Made by a program: the position numbers and the translations under genes. From positions 212,258-276,257 of the forward strand of contig CAZBGS010000003.1 of the NCBI GenBank assembly GCA_964491785.1: DNA of 64,000 nucleotides, given 5' to 3'. Positions within the stretch are counted from its first letter, which is position 1. Every line of letters begins with the position of its first letter. Positions 52,194 through 61,172 of the stretch are shown piece by piece. Origin of the DNA: RZZS01 sp964491785. Its GTDB lineage: Bacteria > Pseudomonadota > Alphaproteobacteria > Micavibrionales > Micavibrionaceae. The notes beneath the pieces are model-generated. The model had not been told where the DNA came from. It did no database searches and worked only from the letters and a program-made list of their open reading frames with translations.

Positions 52194-52781
52194 TTACCCA
52201 ACAGGCTCGCCGGCAAGCTTGACATAACTTACAACCTGTTTGACATGAGGGATAGTACGGGCAATTTCCACTACACGGTTAAGCTCCGCCTGACTGTGCG
52301 CCACCCCCATAAGATAGACCGTACCCTGCACTGTCTCGATAGAATAATTAAGGTTCTGAACCTGACTGTCCAGAGTAAGCGCCGTCCGTAGCCTGGCATT
52401 AATCCAGCTGTCCCTCATGAATCCCTGAACGCCTTCGCTTTCGGCGATCCTGATCTCGTTAATGACCTGCTCGACGCCTTCCACCTGCCATGCCAGCCTT
52501 ACGGCCTCGACCCGGTGCTCGGGATCCTGCACCACGCCTGTAATCAAAACCCTGCCTTGATTAACGGTAAGGTTAAGCTTGCGGAAAGTCTCGACATCGT
52601 AACGAAACCAAAGGTCGTTGATCTGCGCCTGAATGGACGCATCTTTGACCGAAGTGCTAAGGCCGCCTTCTCGAACCGCGGCGATACCCGCCACAGTAGC
52701 GGCTCCGCCTACCACTGCCACCGGAGAACAGGCGCTGCACGTTAACAGGGACAAGACAAATAAGGCTGAAATATGCTTCAT
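52194..52781 (-). CDS. DolP/YraP-like outer-membrane lipoprotein with two BON domains
   Basis: 195 residues. Lipoprotein signal ending TCSAC, then two BON domains (about 40-110 and 118-190: VNQGRVLITGVVQDPEHRVE and TVQGTVYLMGVAHSQAELNR). DolP maintains outer-membrane integrity. Start at 52781 (MKHISALF) is preferred because it gives a normal signal peptide; 52808 is also possible. The order dolP-yraN-rsmI-lpoA matches the E. coli yra cluster, which supports the call. Confidence 0.88.
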   Translation of the reverse strand: MKHISALFVLSLLTCSACSPVAVVGGAATVAGIAAVREGGLSTSVKDASIQAQINDLWFRYDVETFRKLNLTVNQGRVLITGVVQDPEHRVEAVRLAWQVEGVEQVINEIRIAESEGVQGFMRDSWINARLRTALTLDSQVQNLNYSIETVQGTVYLMGVAHSQAELNRVVEIARTIPHVKQVVSYVKLAGEPVG

Positions 52782-52836
52782 GAGGGGCTTCCAGATTGAA
52801 GAGAACATTAAATTCCAGACTTACTATATAACGTTT

Positions 52837-53211
52837 TCAGCACTGCGCAAACCATGCATTCTCTATATGTTTTATAAAACAGGGCGGCGATAACGCGATT
52901 ACGTCAAAACGGTGATTCGTGAACCGTGAACTCCGCGGATCCGCCAGAAATCTCCCGGCCGCTCTGGCAATTCTCTTCCTGCTGGCCGGGCTAACAGCCT
53001 CCAGCGCCCCCTCCATACTCTGCCTGATTTTGACTTCAACAAATACAAGTGTCCTGCCTCTGCTGGCGATAACGTCGATCTCGCCTTCATGGCAGCGGTA
53101 ACGATGGCCCAAAAGCCGGTATCCCTTTAAACCGAGAAATACGATTGCCAGATACTCGGCCAGAATACCCCTGCGATACGCCGCAGACCTTTCACTCTTG
53201 CCTCTGCTCAT
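52837..53211 (-). CDS. yraN: YraN-family putative endonuclease (UPF0102)
   Basis: 124 residues. Restriction-endonuclease-like fold with GILAEYLAIVFLGLKGYRLL, the catalytic-type HEGEIDVIASRGRTLVFVEV (D and ExK) and TNHRFDVIAL near the C-terminus. Function unknown; linked to rsmI. The start overlaps the rsmI end by 20 bp. Confidence 0.92.
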   Translation of the reverse strand: MSRGKSERSAAYRRGILAEYLAIVFLGLKGYRLLGHRYRCHEGEIDVIASRGRTLVFVEVKIRQSMEGALEAVSPASRKRIARAAGRFLADPRSSRFTNHRFDVIALSPPCFIKHIENAWFAQC

Positions 53212-54064
53212 GCTCCCTCGTCACTTCCAGTGCCATGGCATATACTTCTTTTCTTGATATCCGGTTATTCCCGGCGACCAGAGCCACGGCATCGCGAATG
53301 CTCATGCTCCTGAGCGCCTCCCTCAACTCCCCTTGCCAGTCAGCGTCGCATCCTCTTCCCGCAGCCGGGCCGGCGACGATCACAATTTCGCCCCTGGGCG
53401 GGCCCTCGCTTTTGTAATACGCCAGCAGTTCCTCGATAGTCCCCCGCCGCGTTTCTTCAAATAATTTGGTAATTTCCCTGACCACAGCCGCTTCCCTGAC
53501 ACCGAGAACGGAGTGCATATCCTCAAGCGTATCCAGCAGCCTCGATGCGGTCTCGAAAAAAATAAGTGTCCCCGGCACCGCCGACCACCTCTCCAGCATC
53601 TCCTGACGCGCCTTTCTCTTGGGCGGCAAGAACCCCAGAAACGAAAATTTATCCGGCGGAAGGCCGGAAAGCTGCAATGCGGCAAGCGGGGCATTGGCCC
53701 CCGGAACACTGGTAATTCTGAAACCCTCGTCGATACAGGCGCGTACAAGCTTGAATCCCGGATCAGAAACCAGAGGCATCCCGGCATCGCTGACGAGAGC
53801 CACCGTCAATCCTTCCGCGAGCGCCGACAATATTTCCGGTCTTTTCCTGCCTGCGTTATGATCGTTGTAGGCAATCAGCCGCGAAGGCCTTATCGCCAGT
53901 GCCTTCAGCAACATACCGGTAACACGCGTATCCTCGCAGACTATAAGGTCTGCTTTCTCCAGGGTTTCAACTGCACGCCTGCTGATATCCCCGAGATTGC
54001 CAATAGGCGTTGCAACAAGATAAAGGCCTGACGAAGAGGGCTGTTCTTTTTTTCGGTTTACCAT
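53192..54064 (-). CDS. rsmI: 16S rRNA (cytidine-1402-2'-O)-methyltransferase
   Basis: 290 residues. SAM-dependent RNA methyltransferase of the tetrapyrrole-methylase fold: LYLVATPIGNLGDISRRAVE, LVSDAGMPLVSDPGFKLVRA and the SAM loop VPGANAPLAALQLSGLP. A C-terminal HemK-like/YraL tail is present. It methylates C1402 of 16S rRNA. Divergent from lpoA. Confidence 0.95.
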   Translation of the reverse strand: MVNRKKEQPSSSGLYLVATPIGNLGDISRRAVETLEKADLIVCEDTRVTGMLLKALAIRPSRLIAYNDHNAGRKRPEILSALAEGLTVALVSDAGMPLVSDPGFKLVRACIDEGFRITSVPGANAPLAALQLSGLPPDKFSFLGFLPPKRKARQEMLERWSAVPGTLIFFETASRLLDTLEDMHSVLGVREAAVVREITKLFEETRRGTIEELLAYYKSEGPPRGEIVIVAGPAAGRGCDADWQGELREALRSMSIRDAVALVAGNNRISRKEVYAMALEVTREHEQRQE

Positions 54065-54108
54065 ACTTAACGAATATGACGTTATGTGCTACCTATGCAA
54101 GCTGATCG

Positions 54109-55701
54109 ATGTTGCACCCGAAAAAAAGGATGGCCGCAGTGTTACATGGAAAATTCGCCTCGCTTCTGCCTGTAATCGCCTTGTCTCTCGCCTTGATCCT
54201 TGGCGCCTGTACCGGCAGCGGATACAGCGGCGGCTGGACTCCCACCCCCCATCAGAGCCGGGCCGAGGAAGCGCCAAGCCGACTTGTTGTTCCTTCCGGC
54301 GAAGTCCCGGGAAGCGTGGCCGGCGGCATTCCTGAAAGCATTTCAGGCTTCGAAGACCCGACTGATGTCGAAAATTCCAGTGATATCCAGTACAGCCGTT
54401 CCACCACGGCGGCCCCCTCGGGATTTGACATGCTGACCCGGCAAAACGATCGCTACGCCGGTTATTATGCCCCCGGCTACGATCGCGGCGATATGGGCCG
54501 CTACGAAGAACGCCAGCCGCAGAGGGCGCCGGAAGAGCCTGAAGGCCCCTCCATCAAGGTCGGCATCCTCCTTCCCTTGAGCGGTGAAAAGAATGAACTC
54601 GGCCAGGCAATGCTCAACGCCGCCCAGATGGCTCTTTTCGATATCGGCTCGACGAATTTCGAGCTTCTGCCGCGTGATACCAAAGGAACCAAGGCAGGAG
54701 CCGTGCAGGCAGCCCAGTCGGCAATCGACGACGGCGCCCAGCTCCTTCTTGGCCCTGTGTTCGCCGCCTCGGTCGAAGCCACAAAACCTGTCGTCAGAAG
54801 ATACGGCCTTAATATGATTTCGTTCTCTACCGACTGGCAGCTGGCAGATAATAATACTTTTATTATGGGATTCCTTCCCTTTGCGCAGGTTCAGCGTATT
54901 TCCGAATACGCAGCCCGCAACAACCTTAAAAGAATAGGGATAATCGCACCTGAAGACACCTACGGCAATGTTGCCACCCGCACATTCAGCGAATACGCAA
55001 GATTGAACGGCCTTGAAATAACAAAAGTCCTGAAATACAAACCCGGCCAGAAAGACCTGCAACCGGAACTACGCTCTTTTTCCGACTTCGACCGCCGCGT
55101 TGCCCTGCTTGATGCACAAAAGCAGACTTTGAAACAGCGCCTGACCGCAAACCCTGGAGATCAGCAGACGGCGCAACAACTGGCAGAACTTGAAAAAATG
55201 ACCTCTTTGGGAGATGCGCCGTTCGACGCCGTTTTTATGCCTATGGGTGGAGAGCAGGCAAGAACCGTAGCCGGGATCCTCGGCTATTTCGATGCCGGGC
55301 CCGCAAAGGTAAAACGCCTCGGCACCGGCCTGTGGGACGACTCGTCACTGGCGAGGGATCCCAATCTGAAAGGCGCTGTGTTCGCAGCTCCGTCTCCTGC
55401 CTCCCGCGCGAATTTCGAGAAAAAATACAAGCAGCTTTACGGCCAGCAGCCCCCGAGACTGTCAAGCCTGGCCTATGACGCCACCGCTCTGGCAGCAGTC
55501 CTTGCACGCAGAAACACAGGCAGAAATCCCTTTGATCGCCATATGCTCATCAATCCTAACGGCTTTGCGGGAATAGACGGCATCTTCCGCTTCCGACCGG
55601 ACGGCCTTATCGAAAGAGGCCTCTCGGTGCTCGAATATCAGAACGGCAGAATAAAGGAAATCGAAACCGCCCCGCAGACTTTCCAGCAATACGGGATGTA
55701 A
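54109..55701 (+). CDS. LpoA-like penicillin-binding protein activator
   Basis: 530 residues. Lipoprotein signal ending LILGAC, a linker (Gly/Ser/Pro rich, about 45-145), then a periplasmic-binding-protein fold (about 148-510) starting KVGILLPLSGEKNELGQAML, with AQSAIDDGAQLLLGPVFAAS and IGIIAPEDTYGNVATRTF. LpoA activates PBP1A. Only the C-terminal domain type is seen, shorter than E. coli LpoA, as usual in alphaproteobacteria. The start at 54109 has no clear Shine-Dalgarno; 54130 is the alternative. Confidence 0.9.
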   Translation: MLHPKKRMAAVLHGKFASLLPVIALSLALILGACTGSGYSGGWTPTPHQSRAEEAPSRLVVPSGEVPGSVAGGIPESISGFEDPTDVENSSDIQYSRSTTAAPSGFDMLTRQNDRYAGYYAPGYDRGDMGRYEERQPQRAPEEPEGPSIKVGILLPLSGEKNELGQAMLNAAQMALFDIGSTNFELLPRDTKGTKAGAVQAAQSAIDDGAQLLLGPVFAASVEATKPVVRRYGLNMISFSTDWQLADNNTFIMGFLPFAQVQRISEYAARNNLKRIGIIAPEDTYGNVATRTFSEYARLNGLEITKVLKYKPGQKDLQPELRSFSDFDRRVALLDAQKQTLKQRLTANPGDQQTAQQLAELEKMTSLGDAPFDAVFMPMGGEQARTVAGILGYFDAGPAKVKRLGTGLWDDSSLARDPNLKGAVFAAPSPASRANFEKKYKQLYGQQPPRLSSLAYDATALAAVLARRNTGRNPFDRHMLINPNGFAGIDGIFRFRPDGLIERGLSVLEYQNGRIKEIETAPQTFQQYGM

Positions 55702-55702
55702 C

Positions 55703-56635
55703 TCAGCCGGGGGCCGCTTTCCTGATTTCGGCATCAATCCGCCTTTGCATCGCTCCGAATATCTCCTGCGGCACATTCACCCTGCAGCAGGACTCGAGTC
55801 CCTTGAAACCGGGAAAGGAATTGGCCTCGCAAATCGTGTACCCGCCTTCCTCTTTGAACAGCAGATCTATGCCGGTCACCTGAAGGTCTAGCACCTCGGC
55901 GGTTTTCAAAGCGAGTTCTATCGCCTCCTCGTCCGGATGGAATTCGCGCACTGATCCGCCCTGGCTGTAATTGGCTTTGAAGCCGCCTTCTCTGGCGCGC
56001 CTCTCCATACAGGCGACGACTCTCCCGTCCACCACGAACATTCTTAAATCCCTCCCCTTGCTGAACGAGACAAACTTCTGGAATATCAGCTGGATATTGG
56101 GATTGGTTTCGGCGATAAGTCCCATGAGATCGGAAAACGCATCGCGGTTTTCAATCAGGAAAACTCCGGTTCCATTGACCCCGAGTAGCGTCTTCACAAC
56201 CACCGGAAAACCGATGCATTTGTCGACCAGATCGACATTAACGGGAAACTTGGCCAGCATCGTATCCGGCGTTGGCAGGCCGTGTTCGGCCAGAACCTGA
56301 TGGGTATGCAGCTTGTCGGCGACGCGCTCTATCGATGCTGAATCGTTGAAGACCCTAACCCCCATGCGCTCCATCTGACGGATGATCGCCAGAGGGAAGT
56401 AACCCGTATCGATTACATAGGTTCTAGGCAAAAGAAAATCGGGCAGCTTGACGTACTCGCCGTCGATCAGAATTGACTCGCGTGTCTCATTGGTCACCAG
56501 AAGATCAAACTGATCAGGATGGAAAACTTTTACATCCACCCCCATCTCTCGCCCCTCGGCCAGAAAGCGGCGTATCTCGAAGGCTTCCGATGTGTGAGAT
56601 TCAATTTCCTCATTGAACAATATCCAGACTTCCAT
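55703..56635 (-). CDS. RimK/GshB-like ATP-grasp ligase
   Basis: 310 residues. ATP-grasp core: DKLHTHQVLAEHGLPTPDTM, FPVVVKTLLGVNGTGVFLIE (Lys and the Gly-rich loop), MFVVDGRVVACMERRAREGG and the metal site QVTGIDLLFKEEGGYTICEA with CEANSFPGFKGLE. Length and N-terminal domain fit the RimK alpha-L-glutamate ligase branch. Substrate unknown. It ends 2 bp from the lpoA-like gene, convergent. In many alphaproteobacteria gshB sits by yraN/rsmI, so a glutathione-synthetase-like role is possible but the sequence leans to RimK. Confidence 0.87.
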   Translation of the reverse strand: MEVWILFNEEIESHTSEAFEIRRFLAEGREMGVDVKVFHPDQFDLLVTNETRESILIDGEYVKLPDFLLPRTYVIDTGYFPLAIIRQMERMGVRVFNDSASIERVADKLHTHQVLAEHGLPTPDTMLAKFPVNVDLVDKCIGFPVVVKTLLGVNGTGVFLIENRDAFSDLMGLIAETNPNIQLIFQKFVSFSKGRDLRMFVVDGRVVACMERRAREGGFKANYSQGGSVREFHPDEEAIELALKTAEVLDLQVTGIDLLFKEEGGYTICEANSFPGFKGLESCCRVNVPQEIFGAMQRRIDAEIRKAAPG

Positions 56636-56702
56636 CTTCCTCTATCCGGTTAATTTCTCTCTTTTTCTGTCAAAAGACCTATACAACAAAAAAGCAGGCA
56701 GT

Positions 56703-56876
56703 TCAAAAACTACCGCCCTGCAGTATGGCGAAAAAAAGGCGAACCGCTCCCGCAAGCAAAAAGACTCCGGCCAGTCCCGCCAACCATAAGACTATGAACC
56801 ATATAACCTTTTGTGCGTTCCTGCTGGCAACATGCCGATCGAGAATTTTCTGAAAAAAAATGGCAAACCCCGTCAT
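56703..56876 (-). CDS. 57-residue single-helix membrane protein, possibly DUF2474-like
   Basis: ATG at 56876 begins 1 bp after the permease stop, and the frame runs to TGA at 56703. MTGFAIFFQKILDRHVASRN leads to one membrane helix (KVIWFIVLWLAGLAGVFLLA) and GAVRLFFAILQGGSF. The pattern of basic start, one helix, Arg-Leu end recalls DUF2474 proteins, which are usually CydX-like partners of cytochrome bd oxidases; cydAB is 3.2 kb away, not adjacent. Too short for most gene callers. Coupling to the permease supports real translation. Confidence 0.6.
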   Translation of the reverse strand: MTGFAIFFQKILDRHVASRNAQKVIWFIVLWLAGLAGVFLLAGAVRLFFAILQGGSF

Positions 56877-56877
56877 T

Positions 56878-57663
56878 CTATCCTCTCACTCCGAACCTGC
56901 TCCCGGACTCGTAATGGCGCAGACCGAAATGGAAAAACATAACTCCGGCAGCAACCGCCGCAACTGCTCCAAAAATCGTAAAAATCAGAATTTCCCACCT
57001 GTGCCCGAGAAGCACTTCTATCGGCAGATGCGTCATGAACGAGACCGGAATGATCGTAAATAGGATGAACTTCATCCATAGCGGAAACAATGGCCCCGGC
57101 CTTGAAGCCAGCACATTGAAATTGAACGCCAGTTCCTCTGCCGTCCCTCTGAAATTGCGCAGCCAGAAGCCAAGCGTCGACGTGGCAAGCACCATGCTTG
57201 CGAAAATCAGACAGGCGCATACCATCACCAGCAAAAGCGGCAACAGCGGCACATCCGCTATCATCCCCGCATAGGCGATCACCACGAACCCGAAAACGAT
57301 CTCCCCCGGCCCCGTCGCCTTGGAAGAACCCATGGCCACGTTCAAAAGAACCGGACGCGGCTGCGTCAGATAGCAGTCCAGTTCGCCGTAATCAATCTGA
57401 TGAGGCAAAGTGCGAAATCCGTAGGCCAGAAAGGAAACAAACCCCCAGGACGAAATCGCAATGCCATAGGCAAGCAGAATATGCTGTAACTGCCATCCGC
57501 CGATACTTGGGACGGCGCTGAAAAACACGAACCAGACCAGAATGTAAACCGTATGCGTGATCAGCGAGAATATCCCCCGCACCAGATACGCCCCCCTCTG
57601 GGCCATCGCCGCCTTCATGTTCACCTTCATGAGTTCGAGGAAATATCGCAGATCAGCCTCCAT
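56878..57663 (-). CDS. ABC-2 type permease, second membrane subunit
   Basis: 261 residues, six membrane helices in the ABC-2 pattern (COG3694-like). N-terminal MEADLRYFLELMKVNMKAAM is cytoplasmic; helices begin with LITHTVYILVWFVFFSAV and end in FTIFGAVAAVAAGVMFFHFG. The PRPVLLNVAMGS segment is typical of the family. It starts 11 bp inside the end of the first permease gene. Its partner ATPase is encoded upstream. Confidence 0.87.
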   Translation of the reverse strand: MEADLRYFLELMKVNMKAAMAQRGAYLVRGIFSLITHTVYILVWFVFFSAVPSIGGWQLQHILLAYGIAISSWGFVSFLAYGFRTLPHQIDYGELDCYLTQPRPVLLNVAMGSSKATGPGEIVFGFVVIAYAGMIADVPLLPLLLVMVCACLIFASMVLATSTLGFWLRNFRGTAEELAFNFNVLASRPGPLFPLWMKFILFTIIPVSFMTHLPIEVLLGHRWEILIFTIFGAVAAVAAGVMFFHFGLRHYESGSRFGVRG

Positions 57664-58447
57664 TGATCTCGATCCTCTTCATGCAGAAATAAAACACCCC
57701 CTGCATCAGCACCACCGCGAACAGCATCCAGAAAACGATAACCGGCACCAGTTCCGCAACCACACCGGCATCCCATTCCAGCAGCAGCGAGCATGGAAGA
57801 TACATCATCGCCGGAAACGGCGTGAGTTCGGCTATCGTCCTCATGGCCTCAGGATACATGGTCAGCGGCAGATAAAGCCCGCCCAGCAGGATAAGGCCCT
57901 TCTGGTATATCCTGTAAATCGCATCGGCGTCATGCAGCCAGAAAGCCATCAGCCCCGACGACATCTGAAACAGCAGATGCAGCACCGACCCGCAGTAAAG
58001 CAGCGCAAGTGCCGCCGGAAGAGCGAAAGGAATGGACGGCCACTGTCCGATATACAGGTAAAGCACTGCAACCCCGACCGTATAATACACCACGACATGC
58101 GCGCTCATCGCCCCGAGCCCCTCGGAAAATCTCGCCCACAAATAAGGCAGCGGCCTGCCCAGAAAATAAGCGATATTCCCCGACCTGACATCATCCTCAA
58201 TCGTCAGGAAAAGTCTCGGGGAGAGAAACAAAAGCATCTGCGTCAGCGATACATACCATAGTATGTCAACTTTTTCGTATGGCAGGGTAATTATCCCCTC
58301 TCTGGCGATAAGACTCCACAGCTCGACAAAGACGAACGCGAAAAACAGGTAAGAACAGAACCTGAGCGCAAACTTCATCCTGCTTCGGATATGGTCGCGG
58401 AAAGCTATCCGCGCGAAGGCGATATAGCTGTATAACTGCCGCATCAT
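57653..58447 (-). CDS. ABC-2 type permease, first membrane subunit
   Basis: 264 residues, about six membrane helices (COG4587-like). FALRFCSYLFFAFVFVELWS, then SLTQMLLFLSPRLFLTIEDD and FWMLFAVVLMQGVFYFCM-type helices. LSPRLFLTIEDDVRSGNIAY is a hallmark loop of the family. The gene overlaps the ATPase stop by 4 bp. Substrate of the three-gene exporter is not evident. Confidence 0.87.
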   Translation of the reverse strand: MMRQLYSYIAFARIAFRDHIRSRMKFALRFCSYLFFAFVFVELWSLIAREGIITLPYEKVDILWYVSLTQMLLFLSPRLFLTIEDDVRSGNIAYFLGRPLPYLWARFSEGLGAMSAHVVVYYTVGVAVLYLYIGQWPSIPFALPAALALLYCGSVLHLLFQMSSGLMAFWLHDADAIYRIYQKGLILLGGLYLPLTMYPEAMRTIAELTPFPAMMYLPCSLLLEWDAGVVAELVPVIVFWMLFAVVLMQGVFYFCMKRIEINGG

Positions 58448-59439
58448 CCGGCTCTCTCCTTCCGGGTGTTCGCATAGATGCTCTTGATGATTTCCTCCGT
58501 CGGCGGATCCTCGACCGTGATATCGCGCAGCGCCGTACGGGACATGGCGTCCTGAATCACGCTTTCGACGCTTCGCTCGCGCGTGTCCACCTCGACCTTC
58601 ATCCGGTACGGGCTCTTCTCGATTATCCCGATACCCTTCGGCTTGAGATCGATGCTTTCCTCCTTCATCATAAGTACGATCACCTTGCGCTTGATAAAGG
58701 ACGATCTCAGCCGGGCGACCGGCTGGTCGGCGACCAGATGACCGTTGTCGATCACTATCACCCGCTCACAGACCCTCTCCATATCCCCGGTATCGTGGCT
58801 GGTAAGAAGCACAGTCATGCCATCGTTAATTGATGCGTCCCTGATCAGGTCGCGGATTATCCCCTTGGCGTTAACGTCCAGCCCGACCGTAGGCTCGTCC
58901 AGAAACAACACTTCCGGCTTGTGCAGCAGACTCGCCACTATCTCGCAGCGCATGCGCTCTCCAAGGGACAATTGCCTTACCGGCTTGTCCATCAGGGGGC
59001 CGATTCCGAAAGCCTCGCTTAAAAACCGCAGCCGTGCCCTGTAATGCGCCATATCCATCTCATAAGCATGCGCCAGCAGGTCAAAGGTGTCGGAAGCAGG
59101 CAGATGATACCAGAGTTGCGAACGCTGTCCAAAAACCGTCCCGATGCGATAGGCCAGTTTCTTGCGTTCCTTCCATGGTGTATGGCCAAGAACTTTCACA
59201 TCCCCGCCGCTCGGATGAAGAATCCCCGAAAGCACCTTGATCGTCGTCGATTTCCCCGCCCCGTTCGGCCCGACAAACGCCACGCGCTCTCCCCGCCTGA
59301 CCTCGAACGACAATCCGGACACCGCCTCGATCTCGCTGTAAACCGGGCAACACAAAAATTTCAAAGCTTCGCCAACGTCGCGAGCCGGCCGCTTTAACCA
59401 GAAAGTTTTACGAAGATCGTTCACGCTGATTGCAGTCAT
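58444..59439 (-). CDS. ABC transporter ATP-binding protein (COG4586-like)
   Basis: 331 residues. Walker A GPNGAGKSTT, Q-loop TVFGQRSQLWYHLP, signature LSLGERMRCE, Walker B VLFLDEPTVGL and switch His in LLTSHDTGDMERV. The long C-terminal domain (about 240-331) is typical of this exporter family. The N-terminal segment LKRPARDVGEALKFL is characteristic. First gene of a three-gene operon with both permeases, plus the small membrane protein. Confidence 0.92.
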   Translation of the reverse strand: MTAISVNDLRKTFWLKRPARDVGEALKFLCCPVYSEIEAVSGLSFEVRRGERVAFVGPNGAGKSTTIKVLSGILHPSGGDVKVLGHTPWKERKKLAYRIGTVFGQRSQLWYHLPASDTFDLLAHAYEMDMAHYRARLRFLSEAFGIGPLMDKPVRQLSLGERMRCEIVASLLHKPEVLFLDEPTVGLDVNAKGIIRDLIRDASINDGMTVLLTSHDTGDMERVCERVIVIDNGHLVADQPVARLRSSFIKRKVIVLMMKEESIDLKPKGIGIIEKSPYRMKVEVDTRERSVESVIQDAMSRTALRDITVEDPPTEEIIKSIYANTRKERAG

Positions 59440-59473
59440 TTAGTCGCCTCTAAGGTTAACAAAATAAAAAGCT

Positions 59474-59503
59474 TTGACAATAAAAAGCAAAACATTCTAT
59501 AAC
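59474..59503 (+). promoter_or_regulatory. Sigma-70-like promoter for the tandem winged-helix gene
   Basis: Perfect -35 TTGACA (59474-59479) and -10 TATAAC (59498-59503, consensus TATAAT in five of six) with an 18-base spacer. It precedes a clear GGAGGG ribosome-binding site and the ATG at 59529, giving a short leader. This is the cleanest promoter in the window. Confidence 0.8.
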
Positions 59504-59528
59504 CACTTATGTTAATTTGGAGGGTGTT

Positions 59529-60077
59529 ATGATAATTAAAATGGCATTTTACAGAACCGTCGCTGAAGCAGAGAAAGATAACGCAATTACTCTCTCGGTG
59601 CTACGTCATTTCGCTGAAGATCGAAAAATGACAATACTTCCTTCGTCTTTTGTAATAGAAGGCATAGACCGACAGAACAATTCCGAAATTCTCGATCAGC
59701 TTGCCGAAGAAGGCTTTGTCGAAAATGCAGCCATCCCCAGTGGCTCCATTTCTGTAGGCGGGTACAGAATACTTCCCAAAGGGGAATACCTTCTTGAAAA
59801 CGCCACAGGAATCAATCCCGGGGAAGTGGAATTCAAAGCAACTTTGGACATTCTTCAAGCTGCAATAGACCCTCGCGGGACAATTGTTTCAGTACCAGAA
59901 ATCGGCGTTAGACGACAGGAATTGCTGGTCCAAAAAATGCTCGATGCGGGCTTGCTAGAAAAGATGCCGGTAAGTAAGGGCCTTGTATCGATAATAGGAT
60001 ACAAAGCAACCGGCAATGGACGACTCTTTCTTGACCACAACCGCTGGCCCAATAAATATTGCGCTAACGAGATATAG
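59529..60077 (+). CDS. Protein with two tandem winged-helix-like repeats, function unknown
   Basis: 182 residues from the ATG preceded by GGAGG. Two repeats are visible: LSVLRHFAEDRKMTILPSSF ... ISVGGYRILPKGEYLLE (about 20-95) and LDILQAAIDPRGTIVSVPEI ... VSIIGYKATGNGRLFLD (about 107-175), each ending in a wing-like GYR/GYK strand and a gly-rich turn. No sensor domain or membrane segment. The pattern resembles tandem winged-helix regulators or toxin-antitoxin regulators, but I do not recognise a family. Convergent to cydB, with a strong own promoter. Confidence 0.75.
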   Translation: MIIKMAFYRTVAEAEKDNAITLSVLRHFAEDRKMTILPSSFVIEGIDRQNNSEILDQLAEEGFVENAAIPSGSISVGGYRILPKGEYLLENATGINPGEVEFKATLDILQAAIDPRGTIVSVPEIGVRRQELLVQKMLDAGLLEKMPVSKGLVSIIGYKATGNGRLFLDHNRWPNKYCANEI

Positions 60078-60094
60078 CGGCATTCCCGGCAGGT

Positions 60095-61153
60095 TCAATG
60101 ATACCCGCCCTCATGCCCGACCTTGCCGCGGAATATGTAATAAATATAGGCGGTATAACCGAGAATGACCGGCAAAAGCACCAGCGCCCCGACCAGCATG
60201 AACAACTGGCTTGACGGCGCTGCTGCGGCCTCGAACAGGTTAATCGAATAAGGAATGATGTTTGGCCACAGGCTGATAGCAAGCCCGGCGAACCCCGTCA
60301 CGAAAAGCAGCATGCCACAGATGAAAGGCGCGTATTCCGCCTTTCGCCGCAAAGACCGTAAAGCGTAAAGCGTCACTCCAATGAAACTGATCGGCACCAG
60401 CGAGGTTAAAATTATATGCCAGCCGCCAAACCAGCGCTGGACAAGCCCTGAACGAAGCACCTCGTCCAGCCCACCGCTCAGCAAAGGCGTTCCGCTATGC
60501 AGGAAGGGCATCCACAGGATCACCATCGCCATAAACGCCGCCACCGCCAGCAACGCCTTTTCCGCGACGGCATAAGCCCACTCCTGAATACCCCCTTCGG
60601 TTTTCATGACCAGCCAGCTTGCGCCCAGATAAACATACCCGGCAATAACCGCAAACCCCGTCATCACCGAAAACGCGCTTAACCAGTCGAAAGGCCCGCC
60701 CGAGAAGGCACGCCCATCGACCTCGATCCCCTGAACATAAGCGCCGAGTATCACCCCCTGAAAGAACGCCGCCGTTATCGAGCCGCCGAAAAACGCCGTA
60801 CTCCACAGCCCCTTGCTCTTGTCGGCCTTGAAGCGGAATTCGAAGGACACGCCGCGGAAGATCAGCCCCAGAAGCATGAATATCACCGGCAGGTAAAGCG
60901 CCGGCATCATCACCGCATAGGCGAGCGGAAACGCTACCAGCAGCCCTCCTCCCCCCAGCACCAGCCATGTCTCGTTGCCGTCCCAGAAAGGGGCAACGGT
61001 ATTCATCATCACATCCCTGTCCCTCTCAGACCTGCGGAACGGGAACACAATTCCCATCCCGAGATCGAATCCGTCCAGCAGCACATACATGAAAACCGCC
61101 ACCGACAACAGAAAGCCCCATGCAAGAGGCAGATATATTTCCCATGTGTCCAT
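60095..61153 (-). CDS. cydB: Cytochrome bd ubiquinol oxidase subunit II
   Basis: 352 residues, eight or nine membrane helices, starting LPLAWGFLLSVAVFMYVLLD and carrying the DGFDLGMGI loop of CydB (quinol-proximal). Start at 61153 (MDTWEIYLPL) with AGGAGAAG ribosome-binding site; an upstream in-frame start adds an Arg-rich stretch unlike the family. 19 bp after cydA. Terminal oxidase for oxygen-poor conditions. Confidence 0.95.
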   Translation of the reverse strand: MDTWEIYLPLAWGFLLSVAVFMYVLLDGFDLGMGIVFPFRRSERDRDVMMNTVAPFWDGNETWLVLGGGGLLVAFPLAYAVMMPALYLPVIFMLLGLIFRGVSFEFRFKADKSKGLWSTAFFGGSITAAFFQGVILGAYVQGIEVDGRAFSGGPFDWLSAFSVMTGFAVIAGYVYLGASWLVMKTEGGIQEWAYAVAEKALLAVAAFMAMVILWMPFLHSGTPLLSGGLDEVLRSGLVQRWFGGWHIILTSLVPISFIGVTLYALRSLRRKAEYAPFICGMLLFVTGFAGLAISLWPNIIPYSINLFEAAAAPSSQLFMLVGALVLLPVILGYTAYIYYIFRGKVGHEGGYH

Positions 61154-61172
61154 TCTCTTCTCCTGCTCCTGC

